Shown: positions 1 to 5,788, counted from the stretch's first letter. The stretch: 8,211 nucleotides of DNA from Actinomycetota bacterium (GCA_947481755.1 CANKHS010000050.1:1-8211), one strand, 5' to 3'. Program-made: numbers and translations. The notes: a model not told the origin generated them from the sequence alone.

Positions 1-90
1 ACCTCTTCCCTTTTCGAACAGAGTCGTTAAGCCCCTCAGCGCCGATGGTACTTGGTGGGAAACTGCCCGGGAGAGTAGGACGCCGCCGGA
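1..90 (+). rRNA. rrf: 5S ribosomal RNA, 3' portion (5' end outside window)
   Basis: The segment carries the conserved 5S core GTTAAGCCCCTCAGCGCCGA near 27-46 and the conserved 3' part GGGAGAGTAGGACGCCGCCG at 70-89. By comparison with usual bacterial 5S length (about 117-120 nt), some 27 nt at the 5' end lie before the window. The 3' end at about 90 is an estimate from the conserved ending. As the last gene of a typical rrn operon, it implies that 16S and 23S genes lie to the left. A strong terminator follows directly. Confidence 0.93.
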
Positions 91-100
91 ATTATTGTTA

Positions 101-130
101 GAAAGCCACTCCGCAAGGGGTGGCTTTCTT
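101..130 (+). terminator. Intrinsic terminator of the rRNA operon
   Basis: A 12-bp stem pairs 101-112 with 117-128 (one G-T wobble at 110/119), closed by a GCAA tetraloop of the stable GNRA class. It is followed by TT and then only a weak T-run. Its position 10 nt after the 5S 3' end fits the end of the rrn transcript. The T-run is short, but the stem is long and stable. Confidence 0.85.
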
Positions 131-150
131 GCGTTCTGGGGCAGTCTGCA

Positions 151-175
151 CGGCAACGGCTGCCGCTCGTTGCCG
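151..175 (-). terminator. Hairpin just downstream of the histidine-phosphatase gene, possible weak terminator
   Basis: CGGCAACG (151-158) is an exact inverted repeat of CGTTGCCG (168-175), with a 9-nt loop. It starts 7 nt past the stop codon of the minus-strand gene. No T-tract follows on the minus strand, so termination would have to be Rho-dependent or inefficient. It may instead only protect the transcript 3' end. Confidence 0.35.
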
Positions 176-181
176 CACCCG

Positions 182-832
182 TTAGTGGCTGGTCAGCTCG
201 ATCGGAGGGCCAGCGTCGCGCAACAGTGGCGCGTTATAGGCTAGGACGCGCCAAATTGGGCCGGTGTCAGATTCGCGGCGGCGAAGGTACGTCGCGTGGC
301 CGTGGCTGATGCGACCGAGGTGGACGCGTTGTTGTTCGGCCGTCAGTCCGATAATGCGGCCCGTCACGGCGCCGATCAGGCCACCGTGGGCGACGATCAC
401 GAGCAGATCCGATTCGCCGAGGCCCGTTGAGTGGTGATTAAGCGCCCGCGTGCCACGCTCGGCCACGTCAGCGTAGGTCTCGCCGTCGGTCCAGCCCGTG
501 CCGCCTTCGTCGTGACGAAGCGCCCCCTCAGGGTCGCGGGCGGCGGCCTCGTCGTGGGTCAGGCCAGCCCAGCTGCCGACATCGATCTCGCGGAGGTCGG
601 CGTCGGTCGTGATCGGCAGACCGAGCAGTTCGGCCAGAGGTCGAATTGTCTGTTGGGTACGCACGAGATCGGAGGTGACGATGTGCGTTGGGCCCTGGTT
701 AGACAGTGGCTTGACCAGCGCCTCGGCCTGGTCAAAGCCCAAGGCATTCAGCGGCACATCGGAGTGGCCCTGCCAGCGAGCCTCGCGGCTCCAGTCGGTC
801 TCGCCGTGTCGAACCATGATCACGCGTGCCAT
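182..832 (-). CDS. Histidine phosphatase superfamily protein (phosphoglycerate-mutase-like)
   Basis: The 216-residue protein is a cytoplasmic member of the histidine phosphatase (PGAM/CobC-type) superfamily, which forms a phosphohistidine intermediate to remove or move phosphate. The RHGET motif is at residues 8-12, with R8 and the nucleophile H9. R58 sits in SDLVRTQQT, E82 in LREIDVG, and the second catalytic H149 in VAHGG; all expected catalytic positions are present. A GET segment at 117-119, followed by DVAER, resembles the usual substrate-side helix. The substrate cannot be read from sequence: phosphoglycerate, a sugar phosphate or a cofactor precursor are all possible. The ATG at 832 is chosen because TACCCT lies exactly 6 nt upstream, suggesting a leaderless mRNA; an in-frame GTG at 838 would lie in that gap. 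The gene converges on the 5S terminator and is divergent from the dehydrogenase gene. Confidence 0.9.
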   Translation of the reverse strand: MARVIMVRHGETDWSREARWQGHSDVPLNALGFDQAEALVKPLSNQGPTHIVTSDLVRTQQTIRPLAELLGLPITTDADLREIDVGSWAGLTHDEAAARDPEGALRHDEGGTGWTDGETYADVAERGTRALNHHSTGLGESDLLVIVAHGGLIGAVTGRIIGLTAEQQRVHLGRISHGHATYLRRRESDTGPIWRVLAYNAPLLRDAGPPIELTSH

Positions 833-844
833 ATCCACAGGGTA
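833..844 (-). promoter_or_regulatory. Leaderless promoter -10 box of the histidine-phosphatase gene
   Basis: On the minus strand TACCCT (844-839) is followed by six bases (GTGGAT) and then the ATG. A sigma-70-type -10 hexamer at this distance would start transcription on the A of the start codon. No convincing TTGACA-like -35 is visible at 16-18 bp. The same layout recurs at five other genes here, which raises confidence. Confidence 0.65.
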
Positions 845-869
845 CGCCTTGGGTTCCCTGCGCACCCGG

Positions 870-881
870 TACCCTTTGCGT
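870..881 (+). promoter_or_regulatory. Leaderless promoter -10 box of the SDR gene
   Basis: TACCCT (870-875) is followed by TTGCGT and then the ATG at 882. It is the mirror image of the minus-strand box at 839-844: AGGGTAC (839-845) and GTACCCT (869-875) form a 7-bp inverted repeat with 23 bp between the arms. TTGGGT at 849-854 is a poor -35 candidate because the spacer would be only 15 bp. Any -35 regions of the two genes must overlap. Confidence 0.65.
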
Positions 882-1676
882 ATGGATCTCGGACTGACAG
901 GGCGCGCCGTACTGATTACGGGCGGCAGCCAAGGAATTGGGCGTGCGACGGCAGAGGTACTGGCGCGCGAAGGAGCACGCGTGGCGGTCGCTGCACGCAG
1001 CCAGGCCGCTCTGGACGAGACGGTCGCCATGCTCGAGGGACTCGGTGCAGCAGACGCCTTTGGTATCCAGGCTGATCTGGCGCTCCCAGGCGGCCCTGAA
1101 CACGCTGTGGCTGAGGCCTGTTCTCGTTTTGGCGCGCTTGACGTACTCGTGGCCAACGTCGGCTTCGCCGTCGCGCGAAAGCTCGATGACGTCACGGACG
1201 CCGAGTGGGAAGAGTCCTTCCAGTTGAATCTGATGAGCCACATCCGTGCCGTTCGCGCCGCGCTGCCTCAGCTGCGCCAGAGTGATCAGGCACGCGTCGT
1301 GCTCGTCTCGTCGACGGCCGGCAAGCGTCCGTCGGGCGGCATGCCGGATTACAGCGTGATGAAGGCCGCGTTACTGTCGTACTCGAAGCTTGTCTCTGAT
1401 CTTGAGGCGAAGAACGGCGTGCTCGTCAACGCGATCTGTCCTGGGCCAACCGGTACGCCAGCCTGGCTGGGCGAGGGCGGCCTGGCCGATCAGACCCGCG
1501 GCGAAGGCACGCGCGACGACGCGCTGGCCAAGGCTGGAGCGGGACGACCGATCGGGCGGATGGCCGAGCCAGCCGAGATCGCCGACATCATCGCGGTGCT
1601 GTGCTCGGCGCGAGCCTCGTACGTGACGGGCTCGGCGTGGGGTGTCGACGGCGGCACCGTCCCCGTAATCATCTGA
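882..1676 (+). CDS. Short-chain dehydrogenase/reductase (SDR), FabG-like
   Basis: The 264-residue protein is a classical-length cytoplasmic SDR oxidoreductase using NAD(P)H. The Rossmann dinucleotide motif TGGSQGIG is at 13-20, D65 lies in the ADL adenine-contact region, and ANVG at 91-94 replaces the usual NNAG. The catalytic residues are N116 (LNLM), S144 (VSSTAG), Y157 and K161 (YSVMK). The C-terminal CPGPTGTP and TGSAWGVDGG segments are typical of the family. It is closest in style to 3-oxoacyl-ACP reductase/FabG-like or sugar/sterol dehydrogenases, but the substrate cannot be assigned. The ATG at 882 is preferred over upstream in-frame starts because the family N-terminus begins here and a TACCCT box ends 6 nt upstream. 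The gap to the dGTPase-like gene is 40 bp and contains that gene's own promoter. Confidence 0.92.
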   Translation: MDLGLTGRAVLITGGSQGIGRATAEVLAREGARVAVAARSQAALDETVAMLEGLGAADAFGIQADLALPGGPEHAVAEACSRFGALDVLVANVGFAVARKLDDVTDAEWEESFQLNLMSHIRAVRAALPQLRQSDQARVVLVSSTAGKRPSGGMPDYSVMKAALLSYSKLVSDLEAKNGVLVNAICPGPTGTPAWLGEGGLADQTRGEGTRDDALAKAGAGRPIGRMAEPAEIADIIAVLCSARASYVTGSAWGVDGGTVPVII

Positions 1677-1704
1677 CCCAGCCGCCCGACTCTAGTGCGT
1701 GGAC

Positions 1705-1716
1705 TACGCTGTCGGT
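1705..1716 (+). promoter_or_regulatory. Leaderless promoter -10 box of the dGTPase-like gene
   Basis: TACGCT (1705-1710) plus six bases (GTCGGT) precede the GTG at 1717. This matches the spacing at the other leaderless genes and is the main reason to choose GTG 1717 over the in-frame GTG at 1699, which has neither a Shine-Dalgarno sequence nor a placed -10. It would drive both this gene and dnaG. Confidence 0.55.
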
Positions 1717-2766
1717 GTGAACGAACCCTCTGCTGTTGATCGTGACGAGGCGCTGGCTGGTCCAGTCGCTCAGAGCTTTGCCGAGCGCATGGCTGCCGCA
1801 GAGGATGTGAGGCTGGTTCCGTGGGCAACGCGCTCGCAGGATTCGCTGGGGCGGTCGCATGACGAAGCTGCCTGCCTGTTGCGTACGCCGTTTCAGCGCG
1901 ACCGCGACCGCATCGTGCACTCCAAGGCGTTTCGGCGCCTGAAGCACAAGACACAGGTCTTTATTGCTCCCGAGGGCGATCATTTCCGTACCCGCCTCAC
2001 CCACACACTTGAGGTGACGGGTATTGCCCGTGCCGTGGCGCGCGCGCTGGGTCTCAACGAAGACCTGACCGAGGCAATCGCGCTCGGCCACGATCTTGGG
2101 CATCCACCGTTTGGGCATACCGGCGAGGAGGCGCTGTCCGACATTCTCGAGGAGCGCACCGGGCGGCGCTTTCATCACAACGAGCACTCGCTGCGCATCG
2201 TCGAGCACCTCGAACGTGGTGGTCGTGGTCTCAACCTGACGGACGAGGTGCGCGACGGCATCCTCAACCACACCGGCGCTGTTGCACCACGCACGCCGGA
2301 GGCGCGGATCGTCAAGCTCGTCGACCGCTTCGGTTACATCAACCACGACATCGACGATGCGGTGCGGGCTGGCGTGCTCGATCCCGCGCGCCTGCCGCCA
2401 GAGGCAACTGCCTTGCTCGGTACGACGGCCGCGCGACGTATCGATGCGCTCGTGCACGATCTCGTCGAGCGCTCGGCCGTGGTGGAAGATATCGAGCAGA
2501 CGACGCCCTACGCCGAGGCGCTCCTCGAGTTGCGGCGGTTTATGTTCGACGAGGTGTATCTGCGGCCCGCCACCGAGACAGAACGGGGACGGATTCGCAA
2601 CGTCGTGCAGTCACTGTTCGTCTGGTTTCTCGAGCACCCCGAGGAGGTGCCGATCTCGGAGGATTCGTTTGAGACCAGGGTTTTGGACCACGTGGCCGGC
2701 ATGACCGATCGCTACGCCCTGCGCGCCTATCGCTCGCGGTTCGAGCCGGACGCCTGGCGCTTCTAG
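1717..2766 (+). CDS. dgt: dGTPase-like HD-domain dNTP triphosphohydrolase
   Basis: The 349-residue protein belongs to the deoxyguanosinetriphosphate triphosphohydrolase-like (type 2) family, which cleaves dNTPs to deoxynucleoside plus triphosphate and so adjusts dNTP pools. Just after the N-terminus comes the family block RDRDRIVHSKAFRRLKHKTQ. The HD metal site is complete: H96 (RLTHTLEV), H125-D126 (GHDLGHPPFGH) and D203 (KLVDRFGYINHDID). The C-terminal part is helical and ends in RFEPDAWRF. The length is a little short of the E. coli enzyme, as usual for type 2. The start at GTG 1717 is set by the upstream TACGCT box; GTG 1699 would add six residues. dnaG begins 9 nt after its stop codon, so the two are probably co-transcribed, linking dNTP control with primer synthesis. 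Family assignment is firm; specificity for dGTP over other dNTPs is not shown. Confidence 0.93.
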   Translation: MNEPSAVDRDEALAGPVAQSFAERMAAAEDVRLVPWATRSQDSLGRSHDEAACLLRTPFQRDRDRIVHSKAFRRLKHKTQVFIAPEGDHFRTRLTHTLEVTGIARAVARALGLNEDLTEAIALGHDLGHPPFGHTGEEALSDILEERTGRRFHHNEHSLRIVEHLERGGRGLNLTDEVRDGILNHTGAVAPRTPEARIVKLVDRFGYINHDIDDAVRAGVLDPARLPPEATALLGTTAARRIDALVHDLVERSAVVEDIEQTTPYAEALLELRRFMFDEVYLRPATETERGRIRNVVQSLFVWFLEHPEEVPISEDSFETRVLDHVAGMTDRYALRAYRSRFEPDAWRF

Positions 2767-2770
2767 GGGG
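2765..2770 (+). promoter_or_regulatory. Shine-Dalgarno sequence of dnaG
   Basis: AGGGGG overlaps the dgt TAG stop and ends 5 nt before the dnaG GTG. It decides the dnaG start and supports translation from an internal site on a dgt-dnaG transcript. It is the only clear Shine-Dalgarno match before a start codon in the window. Confidence 0.65.
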
Positions 2771-2775
2771 CTGGC

Positions 2776-4560
2776 GTGGCGGGACGGATCAATCGGGCAA
2801 CAGTTGAGCGGGTGCGCGAACGCGCCGATCTTGTCGAACTCGTGTCTGCACGAACCGGTCAGGTACGCCAGGTCGGACCGCGCGCGATGGCTCGCTGCCC
2901 GTTTCACGACGAGAAGACCGCGAGTTTCTCGATCGAGCCGGCTCAGAAGCTCTACCACTGCTTCGGCTGCGGCGTCAGTGGCGACGTCTTCAAGTTTGTC
3001 ATGGAGCTCGAGGCCTGCGAGTTTCCCGAGGCCGTTGAGCGGCTTGCCGAGCGGTACGGCGTCCCGATTGAGTACGAGGAGCTGTCGCACAAGGAGGCTG
3101 AAGAACTCGATCGCGAGAAAAAGATCGAGCGCCTGTTGGAGGAGACCTGCGCCTACTACGAACGCGTGCTCGTCGATAGCCCTGAAGCCGAGGTCGCGCG
3201 TGCGTATCTTGCCGAGCGCAAACTCGGCCCCGAACTGATCAAGCACTGGCGGATCGGGTTTGCCCCCGACGCCTGGGATCGCGTCGTCAACGGTGCGCTC
3301 AAGAAGGGCTACACACCGGCCGATCTGCTCGCCGCTGGTGTCGCGAGCGAGGGGCGCCAAGGTCCGATCGATCGCCTGCGTGGTCGCATCGTCTTCCCCT
3401 TGTTCGACGGTCGAGGACGGGTGCGTGGCTTCGCTGGTCGAGTCTTGCCTGGCGTTGAAGGGCCGAAGTACATCAACTCTCCTGAGGGGCCGTACTTCCA
3501 CAAGGGCAAGTTGCTCTACGGCCTGCACCATGCGCGCGGACCAATCGCGAAGGCCGGGCGGGCCGTCATCGTCGAGGGCTACACCGATGTGATCGCACTG
3601 CACGAGGTTGGGGTGCAAGAGGCCGTCGCCTCGATGGGTACGAGTCTGACCGAGGAGCAACTGACCGAACTCCGCCGGCTGGCAGCCACGCTGGTCTTGG
3701 CCTTCGATGCGGATCAGGCTGGCCAGGATGCCGCACTACGCGGCATGCGGCTCGCGGAGCAGAAGGGCTTCGACGTGCGCATCGTGCCGCTCCCGGCTGG
3801 GCAGGACCCGGCGGAGATCGCGGCCAGCGGTAAGGAGGCTGTTGAGGCAGCACTCGCCGGCAGCGTGTCGGTGCTGGCGTTCCTGATCAATCGCGCACTG
3901 GAACAGCGTGAGAAGGACGGGGTAGATGCCGTCTATGCGCAGGTACGCAGCATCCTCTCGAGCGCACCGCCCACGCCTGATCGGGCGCGGCAGGTGCGTC
4001 GCGTCGCGGACGTGCTGCGGCTCGACAAAGAACTGGAGTCGCGCCTCACGCGTGGCGCGCGGGTGGGGGTGCCCGTCAGTCAGGACGGCGCCATCAATCG
4101 GGCCCGCAAGCGCCTCGATCAGCGCACCCGCGTTGAGCGCGAGTTCCTTGCCGCCTGCCTCGCACTTCCTACCGATGCACCGACGGCCCTCGATCTCACG
4201 GCAGACGCTCTTGTCGAGCCGGTGCACCTCACCCTCGTACCGTGGCTACGGGAGCGCGTTGCGGGCAATCCTGCGGAGGCACCAGCGGGTGCAGAGGATG
4301 TCGTCGCCGAGCTGTACGCGCTCTCCGCGCGGTTCGATCCAGCCGCGGGCGATGTACCGGATCTGGAGGCGGCTCAGGCGGCACTGCAGGAGCTAATGCT
4401 GCAAATTCAGTTGCGGGCGGCTGACGACGAGATTGGCCCACTTCGCGTCCGCGTCGAGGAAGGATCGGCGTCCGCAGACGAGTTGCGGCGCCTCGCCGTC
4501 TTGCAGCGCGAGGTCGAGAGTCTGCGCGCCGAGTTGCGCAGTTCGACCTTCAATACCTAG
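2776..4560 (+). CDS. dnaG: DNA primase DnaG
   Basis: The 594-residue protein is the bacterial replicative primase, which synthesises RNA primers at the fork in partnership with the DnaB helicase. An N-terminal CHC2 zinc-binding domain has ligands C41, H44 (CPFH), C62 and C65 (CFGC). A primase core follows at about 125-260 with RGRIVFPLFD and the GFAGR segment. The TOPRIM catalytic domain carries E267 (VIVEGYTD) and D311/D313 (AFDADQAGQD), the metal-binding acids. The C-terminal part (about 360-594) is helical and variable, as expected for the helicase-interacting region, with a charged, coiled-coil-like last 60 residues. The length is normal for the family. Start GTG 2776 follows a Shine-Dalgarno AGGGGG and gives the usual N-terminus (INRATVERVRERADLVELVS). 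It sits 9 bp behind dgt; the primary sigma factor gene that often follows dnaG is absent here and a tRNA-Asn gene comes next. Confidence 0.97.
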   Translation: MAGRINRATVERVRERADLVELVSARTGQVRQVGPRAMARCPFHDEKTASFSIEPAQKLYHCFGCGVSGDVFKFVMELEACEFPEAVERLAERYGVPIEYEELSHKEAEELDREKKIERLLEETCAYYERVLVDSPEAEVARAYLAERKLGPELIKHWRIGFAPDAWDRVVNGALKKGYTPADLLAAGVASEGRQGPIDRLRGRIVFPLFDGRGRVRGFAGRVLPGVEGPKYINSPEGPYFHKGKLLYGLHHARGPIAKAGRAVIVEGYTDVIALHEVGVQEAVASMGTSLTEEQLTELRRLAATLVLAFDADQAGQDAALRGMRLAEQKGFDVRIVPLPAGQDPAEIAASGKEAVEAALAGSVSVLAFLINRALEQREKDGVDAVYAQVRSILSSAPPTPDRARQVRRVADVLRLDKELESRLTRGARVGVPVSQDGAINRARKRLDQRTRVEREFLAACLALPTDAPTALDLTADALVEPVHLTLVPWLRERVAGNPAEAPAGAEDVVAELYALSARFDPAAGDVPDLEAAQAALQELMLQIQLRAADDEIGPLRVRVEEGSASADELRRLAVLQREVESLRAELRSSTFNT

Positions 4561-4599
4561 GGCAGGCCGTTACAGGCACGGCGGTCTGGCAGCCACGGT

Positions 4600-4605
4600 T
4601 ATACT
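4600..4605 (+). promoter_or_regulatory. -10 box of tRNA-Asn
   Basis: TATACT lies 10 nt before the first base of the mature tRNA. With the 6-nt spacing to the start of transcription inferred elsewhere in this window, transcription would begin near 4612 and leave a 5' leader of about 4 nt for RNase P. No -35 at standard spacing is evident. It is closer to the canonical -10 than the TACCCT boxes of the protein genes. Confidence 0.55.
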
Positions 4606-4615
4606 CCGCCCGCGT

Positions 4616-4687
4616 TCCTCGGTAGCTCAATGGCAGAGCATCCGACTGTTAATCGGAGGGTTGTAGGTTCGAGTCCTACCCGAGGAG
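4616..4687 (+). tRNA. tRNA-Asn (anticodon GTT)
   Basis: A complete 72-nt cloverleaf can be drawn. The acceptor pairs TCCTCGG (4616-4622) with CCGAGGA (4680-4686), with discriminator G4687. The anticodon arm is TCCGA-CTGTTAA-TCGGA with anticodon GTT, and the T arm is GTAGG-TTCGAGT-CCTAC. The 3' CCA is not encoded. The 3' half is duplicated 1,038 bp downstream. Confidence 0.95.
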
Positions 4688-4692
4688 TGCAT
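4660..4692 (+). repeat. Direct repeat copy 1: tRNA-Asn 3' end plus flank (candidate attL)
   Basis: Bases 4660-4685 are identical over 26 nt to 5698-5723. After one mismatch (A4686 versus G5724), the next six bases, GTGCAT (4687-4692), also match 5725-5730, giving 32 of 33. The repeat spans the T arm, the 3' acceptor strand and about 5 nt beyond the tRNA. This is the usual crossover region of tyrosine integrases that target tRNA genes. Confidence 0.85.
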
Positions 4693-4701
4693 CTACGCCA
4701 C

Positions 4702-4742
4702 GCTCACGTTTTCCGGCGCTACAGAGTGGGCAAGGTGTGAGC
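4702..4742. other. Inverted repeat between tRNA-Asn and the Ig-like gene
   Basis: GCTCAC (4702-4707) is inverted as GTGAGC (4737-4742) around a 29-nt loop. TTTT at 4709-4712 lies within the loop. This is the only structure I see in the roughly 95-bp spacer where the tRNA and the minus-strand gene converge. It is too loose to call a terminator. Confidence 0.2.
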
Positions 4743-4783
4743 TTGTTGGCATGAGCTGAAGTCCGCGGCCCACCGTCGGGCGC

Positions 4784-5497
4784 TCAGCGGATCGGCACCC
4801 TCACGGGGACCACCACGACGCCGCCGTGCCCATCGGCCACCGTCACCCCGAACGTCTCGGAGTTCACAGCGCCCGTGGACGAATTTGCCGAAGCCGCCAG
4901 CCGAGCCGCAGCGGTGGGCGTGTAGGTGAAGGCACCGGAGGTTGGATCCATCGTCAGCGACGCGCCACTGGGAGTGGTCTTCATGGGCAGCGTGAACCTG
5001 AGTGGATCCCCGTCGGCGTCCGTCCCCGTGAGGCTCCCGGCCACCTTGCCGGTCTTCGGTGAGACGGACCGTATCTTCGCCGCTTTGATCCTGGGCTGAC
5101 TGTTGGTCGGGGAGATCGGCACGCTCACGCGGATCGGCATCATGACGCCCTGCGGGTCGGTGGCCGTCACCGTGAACGAGTCTCTCTGCGCGCTGCGCGG
5201 GGCGCCCGTGGCGACGGCCGCGTGCCGAGCCGTTGCGGTGGGCGTGTAGGTGAAGGCGCCGTCGGCGCTCACGTTGACCGACCCGTTGGTGGGCGTGTCG
5301 GGCGTCGAGGCGTAGGTCAGCGGACTCGCAGACGAGGGGCAGACGAGTCCTGTGACGGTCCCGGTCGCCGGATCCGGCGTGCCCACCATGATCGTCTTCG
5401 AGGTGCCGTCCCTCGGCACTGCCGCACTCGCAACGCCGCCCCCGACCGCGACGAATACGAGCGCCACGAGCACCACAGGCAACGTTAGACGACGCAT
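4784..5497 (-). CDS. Secreted protein with two Ig/cadherin-like (VCBS-type) repeats
   Basis: The 237-residue protein has a Sec signal peptide: basic MRR, a hydrophobic stretch to about residue 22, and likely cleavage after ASA near 25. Two repeats of about 100 residues follow, each with the signature GAFTYTPT..AR near 80-91 and 188-199 (period exactly 108 residues) and ending in a FTVTATDPQGV or FGVTVADGHGGV strand; TDADGDPL opens the second. Such 'FTYTPT' modules are seen in actinobacterial VCBS/cadherin-like surface or secreted proteins and are usually structural or adhesive, not catalytic. The role here is unknown. The protein stops right after the second repeat, with no sortase motif or C-terminal membrane anchor, so it should be released. 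The ATG at 5497 is chosen because the signal peptide starts there and TACCCT ends 6 nt upstream; an ATG at 5575 would put 26 non-hydrophobic residues ahead of it. It lies inside the candidate tRNA-bounded insertion. Confidence 0.83.
   Translation of the reverse strand: MRRLTLPVVLVALVFVAVGGGVASAAVPRDGTSKTIMVGTPDPATGTVTGLVCPSSASPLTYASTPDTPTNGSVNVSADGAFTYTPTATARHAAVATGAPRSAQRDSFTVTATDPQGVMMPIRVSVPISPTNSQPRIKAAKIRSVSPKTGKVAGSLTGTDADGDPLRFTLPMKTTPSGASLTMDPTSGAFTYTPTAAARLAASANSSTGAVNSETFGVTVADGHGGVVVVPVRVPIR
4911..4933 (-). repeat. Intragenic direct repeat, copy 2 (second Ig-like module)
   Basis: This 23-nt stretch, encoding most of the AFTYTPTA signature, is identical to 5235-5257, 324 bp away (108 codons). 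The DNA-level identity shows that the two modules arose by internal duplication. Confidence 0.8.
5235..5257 (-). repeat. Intragenic direct repeat, copy 1 (first Ig-like module)
   Basis: This is the partner of 4911-4933, identical over 23 nt. Flanking sequence is also similar (CCGAGCCG just to the left in both), while most of the rest of the two modules has diverged. Confidence 0.8.
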
Positions 5498-5509
5498 GCG
5501 ACGAGGGTA
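5498..5509 (-). promoter_or_regulatory. Leaderless promoter -10 box of the Ig-like gene
   Basis: On the minus strand TACCCT (5509-5504) is followed by CGTCGC and the ATG at 5497. TG lies directly ahead of the box. No clear -35 is found. Confidence 0.65.
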
Positions 5510-5697
5510 CAGCATCCCACAGGTGGGTGCAGTGAAGCCGATTACGTGAGCACGCGCCGCAGGGTCTCCTCGCATAAACCTGCTGACGTAGGATCAGTGG
5601 AGTTGCCCCGATTTGGGGGACAACGGTCGTGGACGGGTACGTGCGCCCAGAGAGTAATCCGCAATACCGACGGCGAAGCCGGAATTTCCGACGCAGT
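5510..5697. other. Non-coding spacer upstream of the Ig-like gene
   Basis: No reading frame here looks like a protein; the frames that cross it are made of tRNA-antisense sequence and have no family features. It contains a bulged hairpin (5602-5624) and the small palindrome CGGAATTTCCG near 5681-5691, just left of the tRNA fragment. If the region is an insertion end, these could be recombinase arm sites, but nothing proves it. Confidence 0.4.
5602..5624. other. Bulged hairpin in the spacer
   Basis: GTTGCCCC (5602-5609) can pair with GGGG (5615-5618) and CAAC (5621-5624), leaving GA bulged and a 5-nt loop. No T-run follows on either strand that would make it a standard terminator. Confidence 0.35.
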
Positions 5698-5730
5698 GTT
5701 GTAGGTTCGAGTCCTACCCGAGGGGTGCAT
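5698..5730 (+). repeat. Direct repeat copy 2: tRNA-Asn 3' fragment (candidate attR)
   Basis: This is a second copy of the tRNA-Asn T arm and 3' acceptor strand plus flank, matching 4660-4692 at 32 of 33 positions. The 5' acceptor strand, D arm and anticodon arm are missing, so it cannot be a functional tRNA. The single change, G5724, would also break pairing with the tRNA's first base apart from a G-T wobble. Confidence 0.88.
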
Positions 5731-5776
5731 TGCGTGAGGTAGAGCGTCATTTCGTGATCACCGCTCGGCTGAGTGA

Positions 5777-5788
5777 TACCCTCGGTGT
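5777..5788 (+). promoter_or_regulatory. Leaderless promoter -10 box of the propeller gene
   Basis: TACCCT (5777-5782) preceded by TGA (an extended -10-like TGn) is followed by CGGTGT and the ATG at 5789. No Shine-Dalgarno sequence is present between box and start. Confidence 0.65.

Larger units (their letters stand above)
4688..5730. mobile_element. Candidate remnant of a tRNA-Asn-targeted insertion
   Basis: The segment is bounded by the intact tRNA-Asn and by a second, promoterless copy of its 3' end in the same orientation, the arrangement left when an element integrates into a tRNA 3' end and restores the gene. It holds one cargo gene (a secreted Ig-like protein, minus strand) and about 190 bp of non-coding DNA with hairpins. 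No integrase, excisionase or replication gene is present, so it would be a decayed element or one mobilised in trans. An alternative is a truncated tandem tRNA-Asn duplicate unrelated to mobility. Confidence 0.35.

Noticed and set aside
836..838. In-frame GTG as an alternative phosphatase start
   Set aside because: An AAGG lies 8 nt upstream of it, but the ATG has the exact -10 spacing seen at five other genes and gives the usual family N-terminus.
609..881. Upstream extension of the SDR frame (91 extra residues)
   Set aside because: It is antisense to the phosphatase gene. SDR proteins start shortly before the TGxxxGIG motif, as they do from 882.
431..1075. Plus-strand frame opposite the phosphatase gene
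   Set aside because: It is antisense to a gene with complete catalytic motifs; its composition is rich in Arg/Gly and it has no recognisable domain.
833..1243. Upstream extension of the histidine-phosphatase frame (137 extra residues)
   Set aside because: It runs antisense through the SDR gene, lacks family similarity, and the RHGET motif should be near the N-terminus. The TACCCT box also marks 832 as the start.
1699..1716. GTG 1699 as the dgt start
   Set aside because: No Shine-Dalgarno precedes it, and the TACGCT box at 1705-1710 would lie inside the coding sequence. The difference is only six residues, so some doubt remains.
5698..5730. Second tRNA gene
   Set aside because: Only the T arm and 3' acceptor strand are present. 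No 5' acceptor partner, D arm or anticodon arm could be found in the 100 bp before it.
4688..5730. IS element or composite transposon
   Set aside because: The flanking repeats are direct and made of tRNA sequence. There are no terminal inverted repeats and no transposase.
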